Origin: JBDTNL01 sp039933785
GTDB lineage: Bacteria > Acidobacteriota > Thermoanaerobaculia > Multivoradales > JAGPDF01
Direction of reading: 5' to 3'
Length of the DNA stretch: 31,242 bases
Assembly (NCBI GenBank): GCA_039933785.1
Contig: JBDTNL010000045.1
Span: forward strand, 1 to 31,242
A program made the position numbers and the translations under genes. Shown one piece after another: positions 1-7,650 of the stretch (the first letter of the stretch is position 1; the number at the start of each line of letters is the position of its first letter). The notes beneath the pieces were generated by a model. The model ran no database searches and was not told the DNA's origin. It saw nothing but the letters and a program-made list of their open reading frames with translations.

Positions 1-1837
1 CGGCAGCGGCAGCGGCAGACGCTACCCCGGCCGCGGCTGGGACCGAGTCAGCCGCGGTAGCTTGCGCCGTAGCGGTCGGCGGTGTAGCGGTTGCCTCTGT
101 CGCCGGGGCTGCCGTGGTCGCAGGAGAGGCGGTGGCGGGCGTGCGTACACCGGCCGGCGAGGGCACTGCAGGATGCTTTACGTTCGGCCGCGCCAGGAAG
201 CGGTTCACCAAGGTCACGCGGCCCTGGTTCGTCGAGTTCTGCTGGTCGATCTCGTCAAACAGTGGGATCTCATTGGCCTGATCGAAGGTTCCGAGGTACG
301 AGTACTGCCAGCGCGGCTCGATGACGTGCTTGATTTTGTACTTGCCGCCCGGCGAATCGAAAATCTTCGAGAACGAAGGCCCGACCGCCTGCATGCCGGC
401 GGTCGCCAGAACCCGCGTCAGGCCGTCCCCGGTGAAGGCGCCGGTCGTCGGAGTCACGCTGTCGCCGTAGGACGTGGCATGACCGCCGGCGTTGACCGAG
501 AGCGAGAACCACGGAATGGTCGACAGCGGAGCGCTGATCGAAGGCGCCGCGTCGACTCGGCTGTACTTGCCGATCTGGCTTCCGCCACGGTCGAGCGACA
601 GGTAGCTCGCCGAGCTCACCAGATCGAGATAGAGCGGTGCGCCGAACAACCGCAGGGCACGCACCCGGTATTCGAGACTGGGGAGCTTCTGCAGATGCAA
701 GGTCGACGTGTCAGTGATGAAAGTTTGGCGATCATCGACGCTGAGGTTGATCGACTGCGCTCCCCAGCTGCCGGAGACAAAGCCTTGCGAGTAGAGCGTG
801 CGCTGCGTCGTCTGGCGGAGATCGCGCTCGAAATCGCGGAAGAAGTTGAAATCTGAATAGTCGCGGAAATTGATCACGCCGCGCAGACCCCACGGCAGAT
901 CCGTTGTTTCCTGATCGAGCGAGACTTTCCAACGCGCCTCGTTGGTCACCGGGTCATGCACCACATACCCACGGAAAAGCCCCTTGGTGCCCGCGCTCGG
1001 CTGGTAGCGGAATTCGTCACCGAAGCCGTAGTAGCCCTTTTCGTAGCCGTCAATGAGCAATGTCGTGTCGTAGCTCCGGCCTAGCACTTGGTAGTAGGAG
1101 AGACCGAGGTAGCCACCGCGCAGGTTGGTGTAGCCGAACTGCGGCACCAGTAACCCACTGGCGCGCTCCTTCTTGACCGGCCACACCAAATAGGGCAAGT
1201 ACAGCACCGGCGCCTTCTTCACCCGCAGGCTCAAATTCTTGATGTGGGCATAGCCCTCGACGCGAACATTGGCGTGGCTCATCCGAAAGCTCCACGCCGG
1301 CGAATCACCCTTGCAGGAGGTGAACGTGCCGTGCTCCACCTCGTAGGTGTCGTCGCCGGTCTTGCGGATCGTCGTGCCGCTGAAGTAGTAGTCGGGCTCG
1401 AGATAGGCCGACGCCTGTTGCAGGATTCCGGTCTTGGTCTCGAGGTCGAACATCGCCTGGTCGCCGGTCAGGCGGCGGGCACCTTGATCGATCACCACGT
1501 GGCCGACCGCCGTCGCGAGCTTCTTGCCGAGGTCGACCGTGACGCTGTCGGCTTTGATGTCGTAGTCCTCGTATTTGATCTCGACCGAACCCGAGGCGGT
1601 CGCGAAGTCGTCGCGCTGGTATTCGATCGTGCCTGCGGTGCCCACCGCCTTGCCGCCGCCCTTTTCGGCCGGAAAGCGAAGCTCGAAGTTGATGCGCTCG
1701 GCAGGCACTGCAGCCAGTACCGGAGCAGGTGCCGCGGCTGCGGCGGGCGTTTTCGGAGCCGCGGCGGCCGGAGCCTGAGCCAAGACGGCGATCGGGAATA
1801 GGCCGGTAAGAGCGGCCATCGCCCAAGTCAGCTTCAC
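1..1837 (-). CDS. lptD: LPS-assembly outer-membrane protein LptD (C-terminus beyond left edge)
   Basis: LptD is the outer-membrane barrel that inserts lipopolysaccharide into the outer leaflet, working with LptE and the LptA bridge. Seen: a signal peptide with a cut after about residue 20 (VLA|QA), an OstA/LptA-like beta-jellyroll at about residues 45-190 including TSCKG...W, then barrel sequence with the family-like stretches PYLVWPVKKERASGLLVPQ and, near residue 520, IPLFDEIDQQNS followed by NRFLA. The GTG start overlaps the stop of the upstream thiolase by four bases (GTGA), so translation is probably coupled. About 612 codons are present; family members are usually 700-1000 aa. From about residue 555 to the window edge the frame is almost only Ala, Thr, Pro, Val and Ser, which is odd inside a barrel. 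The reading frame is open throughout, so I see no frameshift. Confidence 0.87.
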   Translation of the reverse strand, partial: MKLTWAMAALTGLFPIAVLAQAPAAAAPKTPAAAAAPAPVLAAVPAERINFELRFPAEKGGGKAVGTAGTIEYQRDDFATASGSVEIKYEDYDIKADSVTVDLGKKLATAVGHVVIDQGARRLTGDQAMFDLETKTGILQQASAYLEPDYYFSGTTIRKTGDDTYEVEHGTFTSCKGDSPAWSFRMSHANVRVEGYAHIKNLSLRVKKAPVLYLPYLVWPVKKERASGLLVPQFGYTNLRGGYLGLSYYQVLGRSYDTTLLIDGYEKGYYGFGDEFRYQPSAGTKGLFRGYVVHDPVTNEARWKVSLDQETTDLPWGLRGVINFRDYSDFNFFRDFERDLRQTTQRTLYSQGFVSGSWGAQSINLSVDDRQTFITDTSTLHLQKLPSLEYRVRALRLFGAPLYLDLVSSASYLSLDRGGSQIGKYSRVDAAPSISAPLSTIPWFSLSVNAGGHATSYGDSVTPTTGAFTGDGLTRVLATAGMQAVGPSFSKIFDSPGGKYKIKHVIEPRWQYSYLGTFDQANEIPLFDEIDQQNSTNQGRVTLVNRFLARPNVKHPAVPSPAGVRTPATASPATTAAPATEATATPPTATAQATAADSVPAAAGVASAAAAA

Positions 1838-3012
1838 GCGCGCTCCACCAGAATCGCCACTGCCTCGCCACCGCCCAGACAAATCGCCGCGCACCCTCGC
1901 TTGGCACCGCGTTCGGCGAGCGCGTGCAACAGGGTGACGAGGATGCGCGCTCCCGAGGCGCCTATCGGATGCCCGAGAGCGACTGCTCCGCCGCGCACGT
2001 TCACCTTGTCGAGCCCGATGCCGAGATCGCGCGCGCAAGCGAGCGCCACCACGGCGAAAGCTTCATTGATCTCGAAGAGGTCGACGTCCGCCACGGTTAG
2101 GCCGGCCCGCTCGAGAACCCTGCGCACGGCCAGGACCGGCGCCGTCGTGAACCACTCGGGCGCCTGCGCCGCGGTTGCATGCGCCACGATGCGCGCCAGC
2201 GGACTCTTGCCGAGCCGCTTGGCGTGCTCCGCCGTGGTCAGCGTCAGCGCCGCGGCACCGTCGTTGATCGTCGAGGCGTTGGCCGCGGTGATTGTGCCGT
2301 CCTTCTGGAACGCGGGCTTCAAGCCCGCCATCTTCTCGAGATCGGACTTCCAGGGCTCCTCGTCGCGTTCGACCAGAACCGCGGGGCCCTTGCGCTGGGG
2401 GATCTCGACCGCGGCGATTTCGGCCGCGAACGCGCCGTTTTCGGACGCCGCTCGAGCCCGCAGATAGCTCTCGCGCGTGAAGGCGTCCTGGGCCTCGCGG
2501 CTGATCTCGTACTTCGACGCGCAGAGCTCGGCGCAAGAACCCATGTGGATGTCCTTGTAGGGATCCCACAGGCCGTCGTAGATCATCGAGTCGACCAGCT
2601 TGCCGTGGCCGAGGCGCAAGCCATCGCGCACTCCGGCGGCGAGATAGGGCGCATTGCTCATGCTCTCCATGCCGCCGGCAACGACGATCTTCGCGTCGCC
2701 GCAGCGCAGATCGTTGGCGGCGATCATCACTGCCTTCATGCCCGAGCCGCACACCTTGCCCACCGTCAGGGCGCTGGTCGAGTCGGGACAGCCCGCCGCC
2801 AGAGCCGCCTGTCGAGCGGGAGCCTGGCCGATTCCGGCCGTCAGGACGCATCCCATGTTGACCTGCTCGATGTCCCCGGGCTCTAGTCCGGCGCGTTCGA
2901 TCGCGGCGCCAATGGCTCGGGCGCCCAGCTTGGGTGCGGCCAGGCTGCTGAGCGCTCCCTGGAAGGCTCCAATCGGCGTACGGGCGGCGCTCAGGATGAC
3001 GATGTCAGTCAT
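1834..3012 (-). CDS. Acetyl-CoA acetyltransferase (thiolase)
   Basis: Thiolase II-type enzyme (392 aa, normal length) that condenses two acetyl-CoA to acetoacetyl-CoA or runs the reverse cleavage in the cytoplasm; it could serve ketone-body, polyhydroxybutyrate or fatty-acid metabolism. Seen: nucleophile Cys88 in GKVCGSGMKAV, the GGMESMSNAPY loop, NASTINDGAAA, NEAFA, the His of GHPIGASGARI, and the C-terminal Cys loop ICLGGGEA. The ATG is chosen because the thiolase domain begins right there (MTDIVILSAARTPIG) and an AGGAG ribosome site lies four bases upstream; the frame stays open further upstream but encodes no recognisable protein. It is the first gene of a pair with lptD, with a GTGA overlap. 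The exact substrate chain length cannot be read from sequence, so no gene symbol is given. Confidence 0.93.
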   Translation of the reverse strand: MTDIVILSAARTPIGAFQGALSSLAAPKLGARAIGAAIERAGLEPGDIEQVNMGCVLTAGIGQAPARQAALAAGCPDSTSALTVGKVCGSGMKAVMIAANDLRCGDAKIVVAGGMESMSNAPYLAAGVRDGLRLGHGKLVDSMIYDGLWDPYKDIHMGSCAELCASKYEISREAQDAFTRESYLRARAASENGAFAAEIAAVEIPQRKGPAVLVERDEEPWKSDLEKMAGLKPAFQKDGTITAANASTINDGAAALTLTTAEHAKRLGKSPLARIVAHATAAQAPEWFTTAPVLAVRRVLERAGLTVADVDLFEINEAFAVVALACARDLGIGLDKVNVRGGAVALGHPIGASGARILVTLLHALAERGAKRGCAAICLGGGEAVAILVERA

Positions 3013-3067
3013 GGAACTCCTCGGAACCTCTTGAATTGTCAGGCCTTCCACTGCAGGAACGGCAGCG

Positions 3068-3084
3068 CCCGGCGCGCCGCCGGG
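3068..3084. repeat. GC-rich hairpin in the thiolase leader
   Basis: CCCGGCG (3068-3074) pairs with CGCCGGG (3078-3084) around a 3-base loop. It lies 56 bases upstream of the thiolase ATG, in the divergent region shared with ruvX. A perfect 7-bp GC stem could matter for the mRNA leader, but stems like this also arise by chance in high-GC DNA. Confidence 0.3.
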
Positions 3085-3199
3085 AGCCGTTTCGGCCGGC
3101 AGAATCCTAACATAGCGATTCGTGCCCAAACCCCCGATTCTCGGCCCCGGCGACACGGCTTCGAGGTCCGCGGGAACGGTTGTCGGAGCGTTTGAGGGG

Positions 3200-3205
3200 T
3201 AAAAT
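3200..3205 (+). promoter_or_regulatory. Candidate -10 element (TAAAAT) for ruvX
   Basis: TAAAAT stands out in the GC-rich divergent region and ends six bases before the GTG of ruvX. Transcription starting at the usual distance would begin at or next to the start codon, giving a leaderless mRNA. No good -35 hexamer sits 16-18 bases upstream (TTGTCG at 3180-3185 is only 14 away), and the only SD-like run, GAGGGG at 3194-3199, is 12 bases from the GTG. Confidence 0.35.
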
Positions 3206-3211
3206 TCGCGA

Positions 3212-3667
3212 GTGAAGACTCTGGCCATCGATTTCGGCGAACGTCGACTCGGTCTCGCGATCAGCGACGAGGCGGGACGCATCGCCTTGCCTCTTGCCAC
3301 CCTGGACAGGACCAGCGACCGGGCGGTTATCGAAGCCATCCGTGAGGTGGCGGAGCGCGAAGGAGTGCAGACGCTCGTCGTCGGAGAGCCCAGAAACCTC
3401 GACGGCACCTCGGGCAAAGCAGCGGAGCGCGCCCGACATTTCGCCCGGCTGCTCGCGACGGCCCTCGCCCTGCCGTTCGAGCTCGCCAACGAGAGCTTGA
3501 CCACGGTGGAAGCGGCGGAACGCTTGCGCGCCGCGGGTGGCGATCCTCGCCGAGACGCCCGCCGGCTGGACGCGCTGGCGGCCCAAGTACTGCTCGAGGA
3601 GGTGCTCGAGCTACGGGCCCGGAAGGCCCGGCGGGAGGCCTCGGTCGTCGAGGCGAAGCCCGCATGA
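3212..3667 (+). CDS. ruvX: RuvX/YqgF-family putative Holliday junction resolvase
   Basis: Small RNase H-fold nuclease (151 aa, usual length) of the YqgF family, linked in other bacteria to pre-16S rRNA end processing and to Holliday-junction resolution. Seen: the first catalytic Asp in LAIDFGERRLGLAISD (Asp7), the VVGEPRNLDGTSG strand-loop, NESLTT with a Glu in the active-site region, and the C-terminal DALAAQVLLEEVL helix with its Asp. The start is GTG because the conserved N-terminus begins at once and no ATG precedes it in frame. The stop overlaps the mltG start by four bases (ATGA). A ruvX-mltG neighbourhood is common in bacteria, which supports both calls. Confidence 0.94.
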   Translation: MKTLAIDFGERRLGLAISDEAGRIALPLATLDRTSDRAVIEAIREVAEREGVQTLVVGEPRNLDGTSGKAAERARHFARLLATALALPFELANESLTTVEAAERLRAAGGDPRRDARRLDALAAQVLLEEVLELRARKARREASVVEAKPA

Positions 3668-4722
3668 GCGCCGCGAAGAAGCGCGGCGGCTGTCTCAAGT
3701 TCCTCCTGGGATTCCTTCTCCTCGCCGGATTCGCTGCCGGCGGCGCGGCGTTCTGGGCCTGGCAGAGGGTCTCCGCGGCCTATCAGGGTTTCGCCGGAAT
3801 CGAGGTCACGGTCGACGTCGCATCTGGCAGCTCGGCGGGCGCGATCCTCGCCCAGCTCGAACGCGCCGGTGTTTTGCGCGACGCCCGCCTGAGCGGCCTC
3901 TGGCTTCAACACTTGCGCGGCAATCCACCCTTACGGGCCGGCGAGTACCGCTTCAGCGGCCCGCATTCGACACCGGAAGTGCTGGAGAGGCTGATCCACG
4001 GCGAGGTCCTGGGCCACCCGGTCACTCTGGTCGAGGGGCTTTCGCTGAAAGCGACGATCGCCCATCTCGCCGAAGCAGGGTTCGGCGATCTCGAAAAACT
4101 CCGAGCCGCAGCGCAGGATCCCTCCTCGATTCACGACCTGGACCCCGCCGCGACCGACCTCGAGGGTTACCTCTTCCCCGACACCTACTCGTTCCCCCGG
4201 CACACCCCCGAAATCGAGGTGATCGCGACTCTCGTGCGCACCTTTCGCAAGCGTGCCCTGCCCGCCGTCTCAACCGGGGGGCCGCGAACGCTGCGCCAGA
4301 TCCTGACCCTGGGAAGCATCGTGGAAAAGGAAGCCAAGCTCGACACCGAGCGCCCCCTGATCGCCGCCGTGTACGCCAACCGTCTGCGCATCGGCATGGG
4401 GTTGTACGCCGATCCGACGGTGATCTACGCGCTCGAGCGCCGCGGCGGCTTCGACGGCAACCTGCGTCGGGCAGATCTCGGGGTGGACGACCCCTACAAC
4501 ACGTACCGCTACCCCGGCTTGCCGCCCGGGCCGATCTGCTCCCCTGGCCTCGCCAGCCTGGCGGCCGCGGCACATCCCGCGACCGCGCCCTACCTCTATT
4601 TCGTCAGCAGGAACGACGGCAGCCACGTGTTCGCCAACACGCTGGCGGAGCACAATCGCAACGTCGACATCTATCAGAAACGATACTGGCGGGAACGTTG
4701 GGCGGCCGAGAAGGGTCAATGA
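3664..4722 (+). CDS. mltG: Endolytic murein transglycosylase MltG
   Basis: Membrane-anchored lytic transglycosylase that cleaves nascent peptidoglycan strands and is thought to set glycan chain length. Seen: a short basic cytoplasmic start, one membrane helix at about residues 11-33, a LysM-like region, then the YceG catalytic domain. Glu221 in LGSIVEKEAK matches the catalytic Glu of the Escherichia coli enzyme (ASIVEKE), followed by GMGLYADPTVIYAL, YNTYRYPGLPPGPICSPG and SRNDGSHVFANTLAEHN, all hallmarks of the family. The length of 352 aa is normal. The ATG overlaps the ruvX stop (ATGA), so the two are translationally coupled. Its product acts on the periplasmic side of the inner membrane. 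Confidence 0.95.
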   Translation: MSAAKKRGGCLKFLLGFLLLAGFAAGGAAFWAWQRVSAAYQGFAGIEVTVDVASGSSAGAILAQLERAGVLRDARLSGLWLQHLRGNPPLRAGEYRFSGPHSTPEVLERLIHGEVLGHPVTLVEGLSLKATIAHLAEAGFGDLEKLRAAAQDPSSIHDLDPAATDLEGYLFPDTYSFPRHTPEIEVIATLVRTFRKRALPAVSTGGPRTLRQILTLGSIVEKEAKLDTERPLIAAVYANRLRIGMGLYADPTVIYALERRGGFDGNLRRADLGVDDPYNTYRYPGLPPGPICSPGLASLAAAAHPATAPYLYFVSRNDGSHVFANTLAEHNRNVDIYQKRYWRERWAAEKGQ

Positions 4723-4735
4723 CTCAGGCGGTAGC

Positions 4736-4775
4736 CGTTGACAGCGTTGACAGGCCTTGGTGTCTAGTGTACTAA
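4736..4775 (+). promoter_or_regulatory. Promoter candidate with duplicated TTGACA
   Basis: A perfect 9-base tandem repeat, CGTTGACAG at 4736-4744 and 4745-4753, places two consensus TTGACA hexamers side by side (4738-4743 and 4747-4752). From the second, a 17-base spacer leads to TACTAA (4770-4775), a partial -10 match. The site lies between mltG and the kinase-like/TonB gene, whose GGGAGGAG ribosome site begins at 4788. A sigma-70 type promoter here would uncouple that gene from ruvX-mltG. Confidence 0.6.
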
Positions 4776-4799
4776 GGGCTCACTCCTGGGAGGAGATGA

Positions 4800-6716
4800 A
4801 TGAACAACCGCGAACAGTTCGGCAGCTATCTGCTGCTCAAGAAGCTGACCGAAGACCCGCTCGGCGAGTCCTTCCGCGCCGGCAAGACGGGCAAACAGGG
4901 TATCGACCGCGTCGTCTTGATGCGGGTGTTCAACGGCCAAGGGCTCGATGCCGAGTTGCTCTGGCGTCGAGTTCAGGGCCGGGCGGCGATCCAACAGTCG
5001 CTCAAGAACCCCAACATCGGCGACGGCGTCGACATGGGCCAGGTTCGCGGCACACCCTACGTCGCCTACGACTACACTTCGGGCAAGAGCCTCGCCGCGG
5101 TGCTCGAGCAATCGGGCCGCAAGCGGCAGTCCATCCCCTTCGATCACGCTTTGTTGATCAGCGAACGCATCGCGCTCGGCCTGACCGTCGCCTATGAAAC
5201 CCGCTTCGGCGACGAACGTCTCCTGCATGGCTTCCTGGTGCCGCACCTCGTGCTGGTCTCGAACGAGGGCGAAACCAGATTGCTGGGCTTCGAGGTCGCG
5301 CCGGCCCTGCGCGAGGTCGCCACCACCACGGCGGCGCGCGAGCAGTTCGCGCGCTACCTGGCGCCGGAGGCGCTCGCCGGCCAGTCGGCGGGGAAGGCCG
5401 ACGACGTCTACTCGCTGGGCGTCATCTTGTTCGAGCTGCTGACCGGGAAGAGCCTGCCGCCGCCCTCCGTGAACGGATACGGCTCGATCATCGATCAGGC
5501 GATTCTCTTCAGCGAAGGCACGCCGATGCCGCCGGATATCGGCAACCTACTGAAGAAGAGTCTGGTGCCTCGCGAACAGCGCCTGCCGGACGCCTCGACT
5601 TGGCACAAGGCGCTGGGCAAGCTGATGGGTGACGGCCATTTCAATCCGACCACCTTCAACCTCGCCTTCTTCATGCACAACCTGTTTCGCGAGGACATCG
5701 ATCGCGAGACCCAGGAAATCGCCGCCGAGAAGAAGATTCAGATCGCGGCTCCGGCGGTGGAAAAGCCGGTGGTTGCCGCGGTAGCGGCGCCGATGCCGCC
5801 GGCGCCGCCACCGCCGCGTTTCGGCGTCCGCGAGGACACCAACGTACGCGACGAGCCCAAGACGAACTCGGGCGGTGCCAGCGCGCCGTCGAGCAAGAAG
5901 GGCATGATGATCGGCATCGCCGCGGGCGCGGCATTGTTGCTCGGCGGCGGTGCGTACGTGTTCATGAATCGCGGCGGCTCGGCGAATCCGGCGACGTCAG
6001 CCGTGATCCCAGCGACCCCCGCGTCAGCCCCGCAGCCTGTCGCTCCGGCCGGCCCGAGTCCGGCAGAGCTCCAGGCTCAGATCGATAAGATCATCCAAGA
6101 GCGTCTGCAGGCGAGCGAAGCGAGTCTCAGCAAGAAGTACAACGACCAGCTCGCCGGCCTGCAGAAGCAGTTGGAAGACGCCAAGCGCGTGCCAACGGCG
6201 CCACCCGTTCGGCCGACGCCCGTGCCAGTCGCTGCAGCACCGGCTCCCGTGACCATAACGCCGCCGCCGGCTGCCACGCCGGTCCCGGCTCCAGTAGCGA
6301 CGACCCCAGCAGCTACCACGACACCGGCAGTGCAGACTCCGCCTCCCGCGCCCGCTGTGGTGGTCTCTCCGCCCGTCACCCCAGCCCCCGCCCCGGCCGC
6401 ACCGGAAGTGCGGTTGGGCGATCTCGTGCAAATGGGCCCCGGTGTCATACCGCCGAAGAAGCTCACCATCCCCAATGCGCGGTATCCCGAGATCGCCAGG
6501 CGCGCCAACAAGACTGCGGTGGTCGCGGTGGCGGTCCTGGTGGACGAGAACGGACGAGCGATCGACGTCCAGCTGCGCGATGCCAAGCATGCCGGCTTCG
6601 GCTTCGACGAGTCGGCGGTCGATGCGGCTCGGCGGGCCACCTTCAGCCCGGCGACCAAGAACGGTGTGCGCGTGAAGATGTGGTCGTTGTTGTCGATCAA
6701 CTTCGGCGAGCGGTAG
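4800..6716 (+). CDS. Pseudokinase - membrane helix - TonB C-terminal domain fusion
   Basis: A 638-aa protein with an unusual order. Residues 8-280 have a Ser/Thr kinase-like fold: the APE helix (YLAPEAL, 186-192), DDVYSLGVILFELLTGK (201-217) and an N-lobe are clear. The catalytic residues are gone: the HRDLKPxN loop reads HGFLVPHL (143-150), DFG reads GFE (163-165), and the VAIK Lys is replaced by Met/Arg. Then come a Pro/Ala linker, a membrane helix at 368-388, a coiled coil at about 421-463, a Pro/Ala/Thr-rich stretch at 464-535 and a TonB C-terminal domain at about 555-638 (NARYPEIARR, VAVLVDENGRAIDV, FDESAVDAARRATFSPA). Inferred layout: kinase-like domain in the cytoplasm, TonB domain in the periplasm reaching towards the outer membrane. 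No exbB or exbD is nearby. The start is ATG with a strong SD four bases away. Role unknown; a sensor or scaffold coupling cytoplasm to envelope is plausible. Confidence 0.85.
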   Translation: MNNREQFGSYLLLKKLTEDPLGESFRAGKTGKQGIDRVVLMRVFNGQGLDAELLWRRVQGRAAIQQSLKNPNIGDGVDMGQVRGTPYVAYDYTSGKSLAAVLEQSGRKRQSIPFDHALLISERIALGLTVAYETRFGDERLLHGFLVPHLVLVSNEGETRLLGFEVAPALREVATTTAAREQFARYLAPEALAGQSAGKADDVYSLGVILFELLTGKSLPPPSVNGYGSIIDQAILFSEGTPMPPDIGNLLKKSLVPREQRLPDASTWHKALGKLMGDGHFNPTTFNLAFFMHNLFREDIDRETQEIAAEKKIQIAAPAVEKPVVAAVAAPMPPAPPPPRFGVREDTNVRDEPKTNSGGASAPSSKKGMMIGIAAGAALLLGGGAYVFMNRGGSANPATSAVIPATPASAPQPVAPAGPSPAELQAQIDKIIQERLQASEASLSKKYNDQLAGLQKQLEDAKRVPTAPPVRPTPVPVAAAPAPVTITPPPAATPVPAPVATTPAATTTPAVQTPPPAPAVVVSPPVTPAPAPAAPEVRLGDLVQMGPGVIPPKKLTIPNARYPEIARRANKTAVVAVAVLVDENGRAIDVQLRDAKHAGFGFDESAVDAARRATFSPATKNGVRVKMWSLLSINFGER

Positions 6717-6736
6717 TAGAGGGGCAACCGAAACAG

Positions 6737-6767
6737 AAGGGGACCGGCTTGCGCCGAGTCCCCTTTT
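6737..6767 (+). terminator. Hairpin terminator between convergent genes
   Basis: AAGGGGAC (6737-6744) pairs perfectly with GTCCCCTT (6758-6765), with an inner CGG/CCG extension of the stem, and TT follows. It starts 20 bases after the stop of the pseudokinase-TonB gene. The T-run is short (four Ts including the stem end), so it may be weak or factor-assisted. It could also act on the convergent CsgG-like transcript, though that side has no T-run. Confidence 0.7.
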
Positions 6768-6810
6768 CCCTTGCCCTTCCGCTTCCGTCGCGGGGCGTTC
6801 GATACCAGGC

Positions 6811-7431
6811 CTACAGGTCGGCGGCCTTGAGGCTGGCGACCAGCTTCTGGATCACCGGCTTCATGACCTTGTCGAACTGGCGCGTGTCGTAGTCCTTGCC
6901 GCCACCGAAGCCACCGATGCTCAGGTTCATGTGCGAGTCTTCGCCGCTCGCTTCGTCGGCCCACACGATCTCACCGGTCGTGCAATTGATCAGACGTGCG
7001 TTCATGGCCGCGGTGAAAGTCTTCTTGCCCGCCGAGAAGCCCGGAAGACCGCGGACACCTGGAGCGTTTGCGTGGGTACCTTCCTCGCCGTACTCGGTCA
7101 CCGCGCCGGTCAGGATGTAGTTGAGACCGAGCAGCTTGCCCGCCTTGATCGCGGTCTTGGGATCGACGTCACCGGACAACGAGAGGTTCTTCTCCTGCAT
7201 CAACGAGTCGAGCTGCTCGCGCTCGATCACGCGGAAGCGACCGCTCTTCACCAGCTCGGTGACGAAGACGTCCGATGCCGCGGCGGCGCCGCCGTGGTAC
7301 CACCACTGGTTGTCCGCCTTGTTCTTGAACTCGATGACCGCGATGCGGGGCTTGTCGGCGGCCAGTACGACGGAGCCGCAGAGCAGCGCGAGCAGTGCAC
7401 CGAGCACGGTGATGGAAGTAAATCGCTTCAT
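6811..7431 (-). CDS. CsgG-family secreted/periplasmic protein
   Basis: A 206-aa protein resembling the CsgG/HfaB family (curli export pore and relatives). Seen: signal peptide 1-24 with a cut VLA|AD, then RIAVIEFKNKADN, DVFVTELVKSGRFRVIEREQLDSLMQE, AGKLLGLNYILTGAVTEY, and ARLINCTTGEIVWADEASGE, in the family order. It is shorter than the true curli CsgG (about 277 aa), and no csgA, B, E or F genes are present. The Cys in the signal (LLCG) has Leu at -1, so it is a poor lipobox; a soluble or outer-membrane-associated form is more likely. Start: ATG with GGGAGGT eight bases upstream and a good promoter candidate beyond it. It is convergent to the pseudokinase-TonB gene. Function beyond the fold family is not known. 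Confidence 0.77.
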   Translation of the reverse strand: MKRFTSITVLGALLALLCGSVVLAADKPRIAVIEFKNKADNQWWYHGGAAAASDVFVTELVKSGRFRVIEREQLDSLMQEKNLSLSGDVDPKTAIKAGKLLGLNYILTGAVTEYGEEGTHANAPGVRGLPGFSAGKKTFTAAMNARLINCTTGEIVWADEASGEDSHMNLSIGGFGGGKDYDTRQFDKVMKPVIQKLVASLKAADL

Positions 7432-7462
7432 GACGCTTGACCTCCCTTAGGTAGATGTTTCG

Positions 7463-7491
7463 ATTCTAGGGCAAGCCCCAAGTGGCGACAA
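7463..7491 (-). promoter_or_regulatory. Sigma-70-like promoter for the CsgG-like gene
   Basis: Read on the minus strand: TTGTCG (7491-7486), a 17-base spacer, then TAGAAT (7468-7463). It is followed by the GGGAGGT ribosome site and the ATG at 7431, giving a leader of about 25 bases. The rest of the gap up to 7650 shows no gene, and I saw no convincing terminator for maeB, only a short GGCGA/TCGCC palindrome. Confidence 0.6.
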
Positions 7492-7650
7492 GGATTCCGC
7501 ACGCTGCGGCCCAGACCCTCGGTTGCTAGCTTCGAATGAACACTGATTCCTGATACCGCACGTTCTATGCCACCCCAAACGGCCTTTTTTCACAAGTTTT
7601 CGTCCGCCGCAGGGGACACGGCGATCTCGCCTGCAGACACCGCTCGGCGC

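Noticed and set aside
3013..3912. Upstream extension of the thiolase frame on the minus strand
   Set aside because: It runs antisense to ruvX and mltG and is Ser/Ala/Arg-rich; the thiolase domain begins exactly at the ATG at 3012 with an SD.
4800..5640. Active Ser/Thr protein kinase
   Set aside because: The fold is present, but Lys, HRD Asp and DFG Asp are all replaced, so I call a pseudokinase.
7350..7431. Lipoprotein signal in the CsgG-like protein
   Set aside because: The Cys has Leu at -1 and is followed by more hydrophobic sequence and a better signal peptidase I site (VLA|AD).
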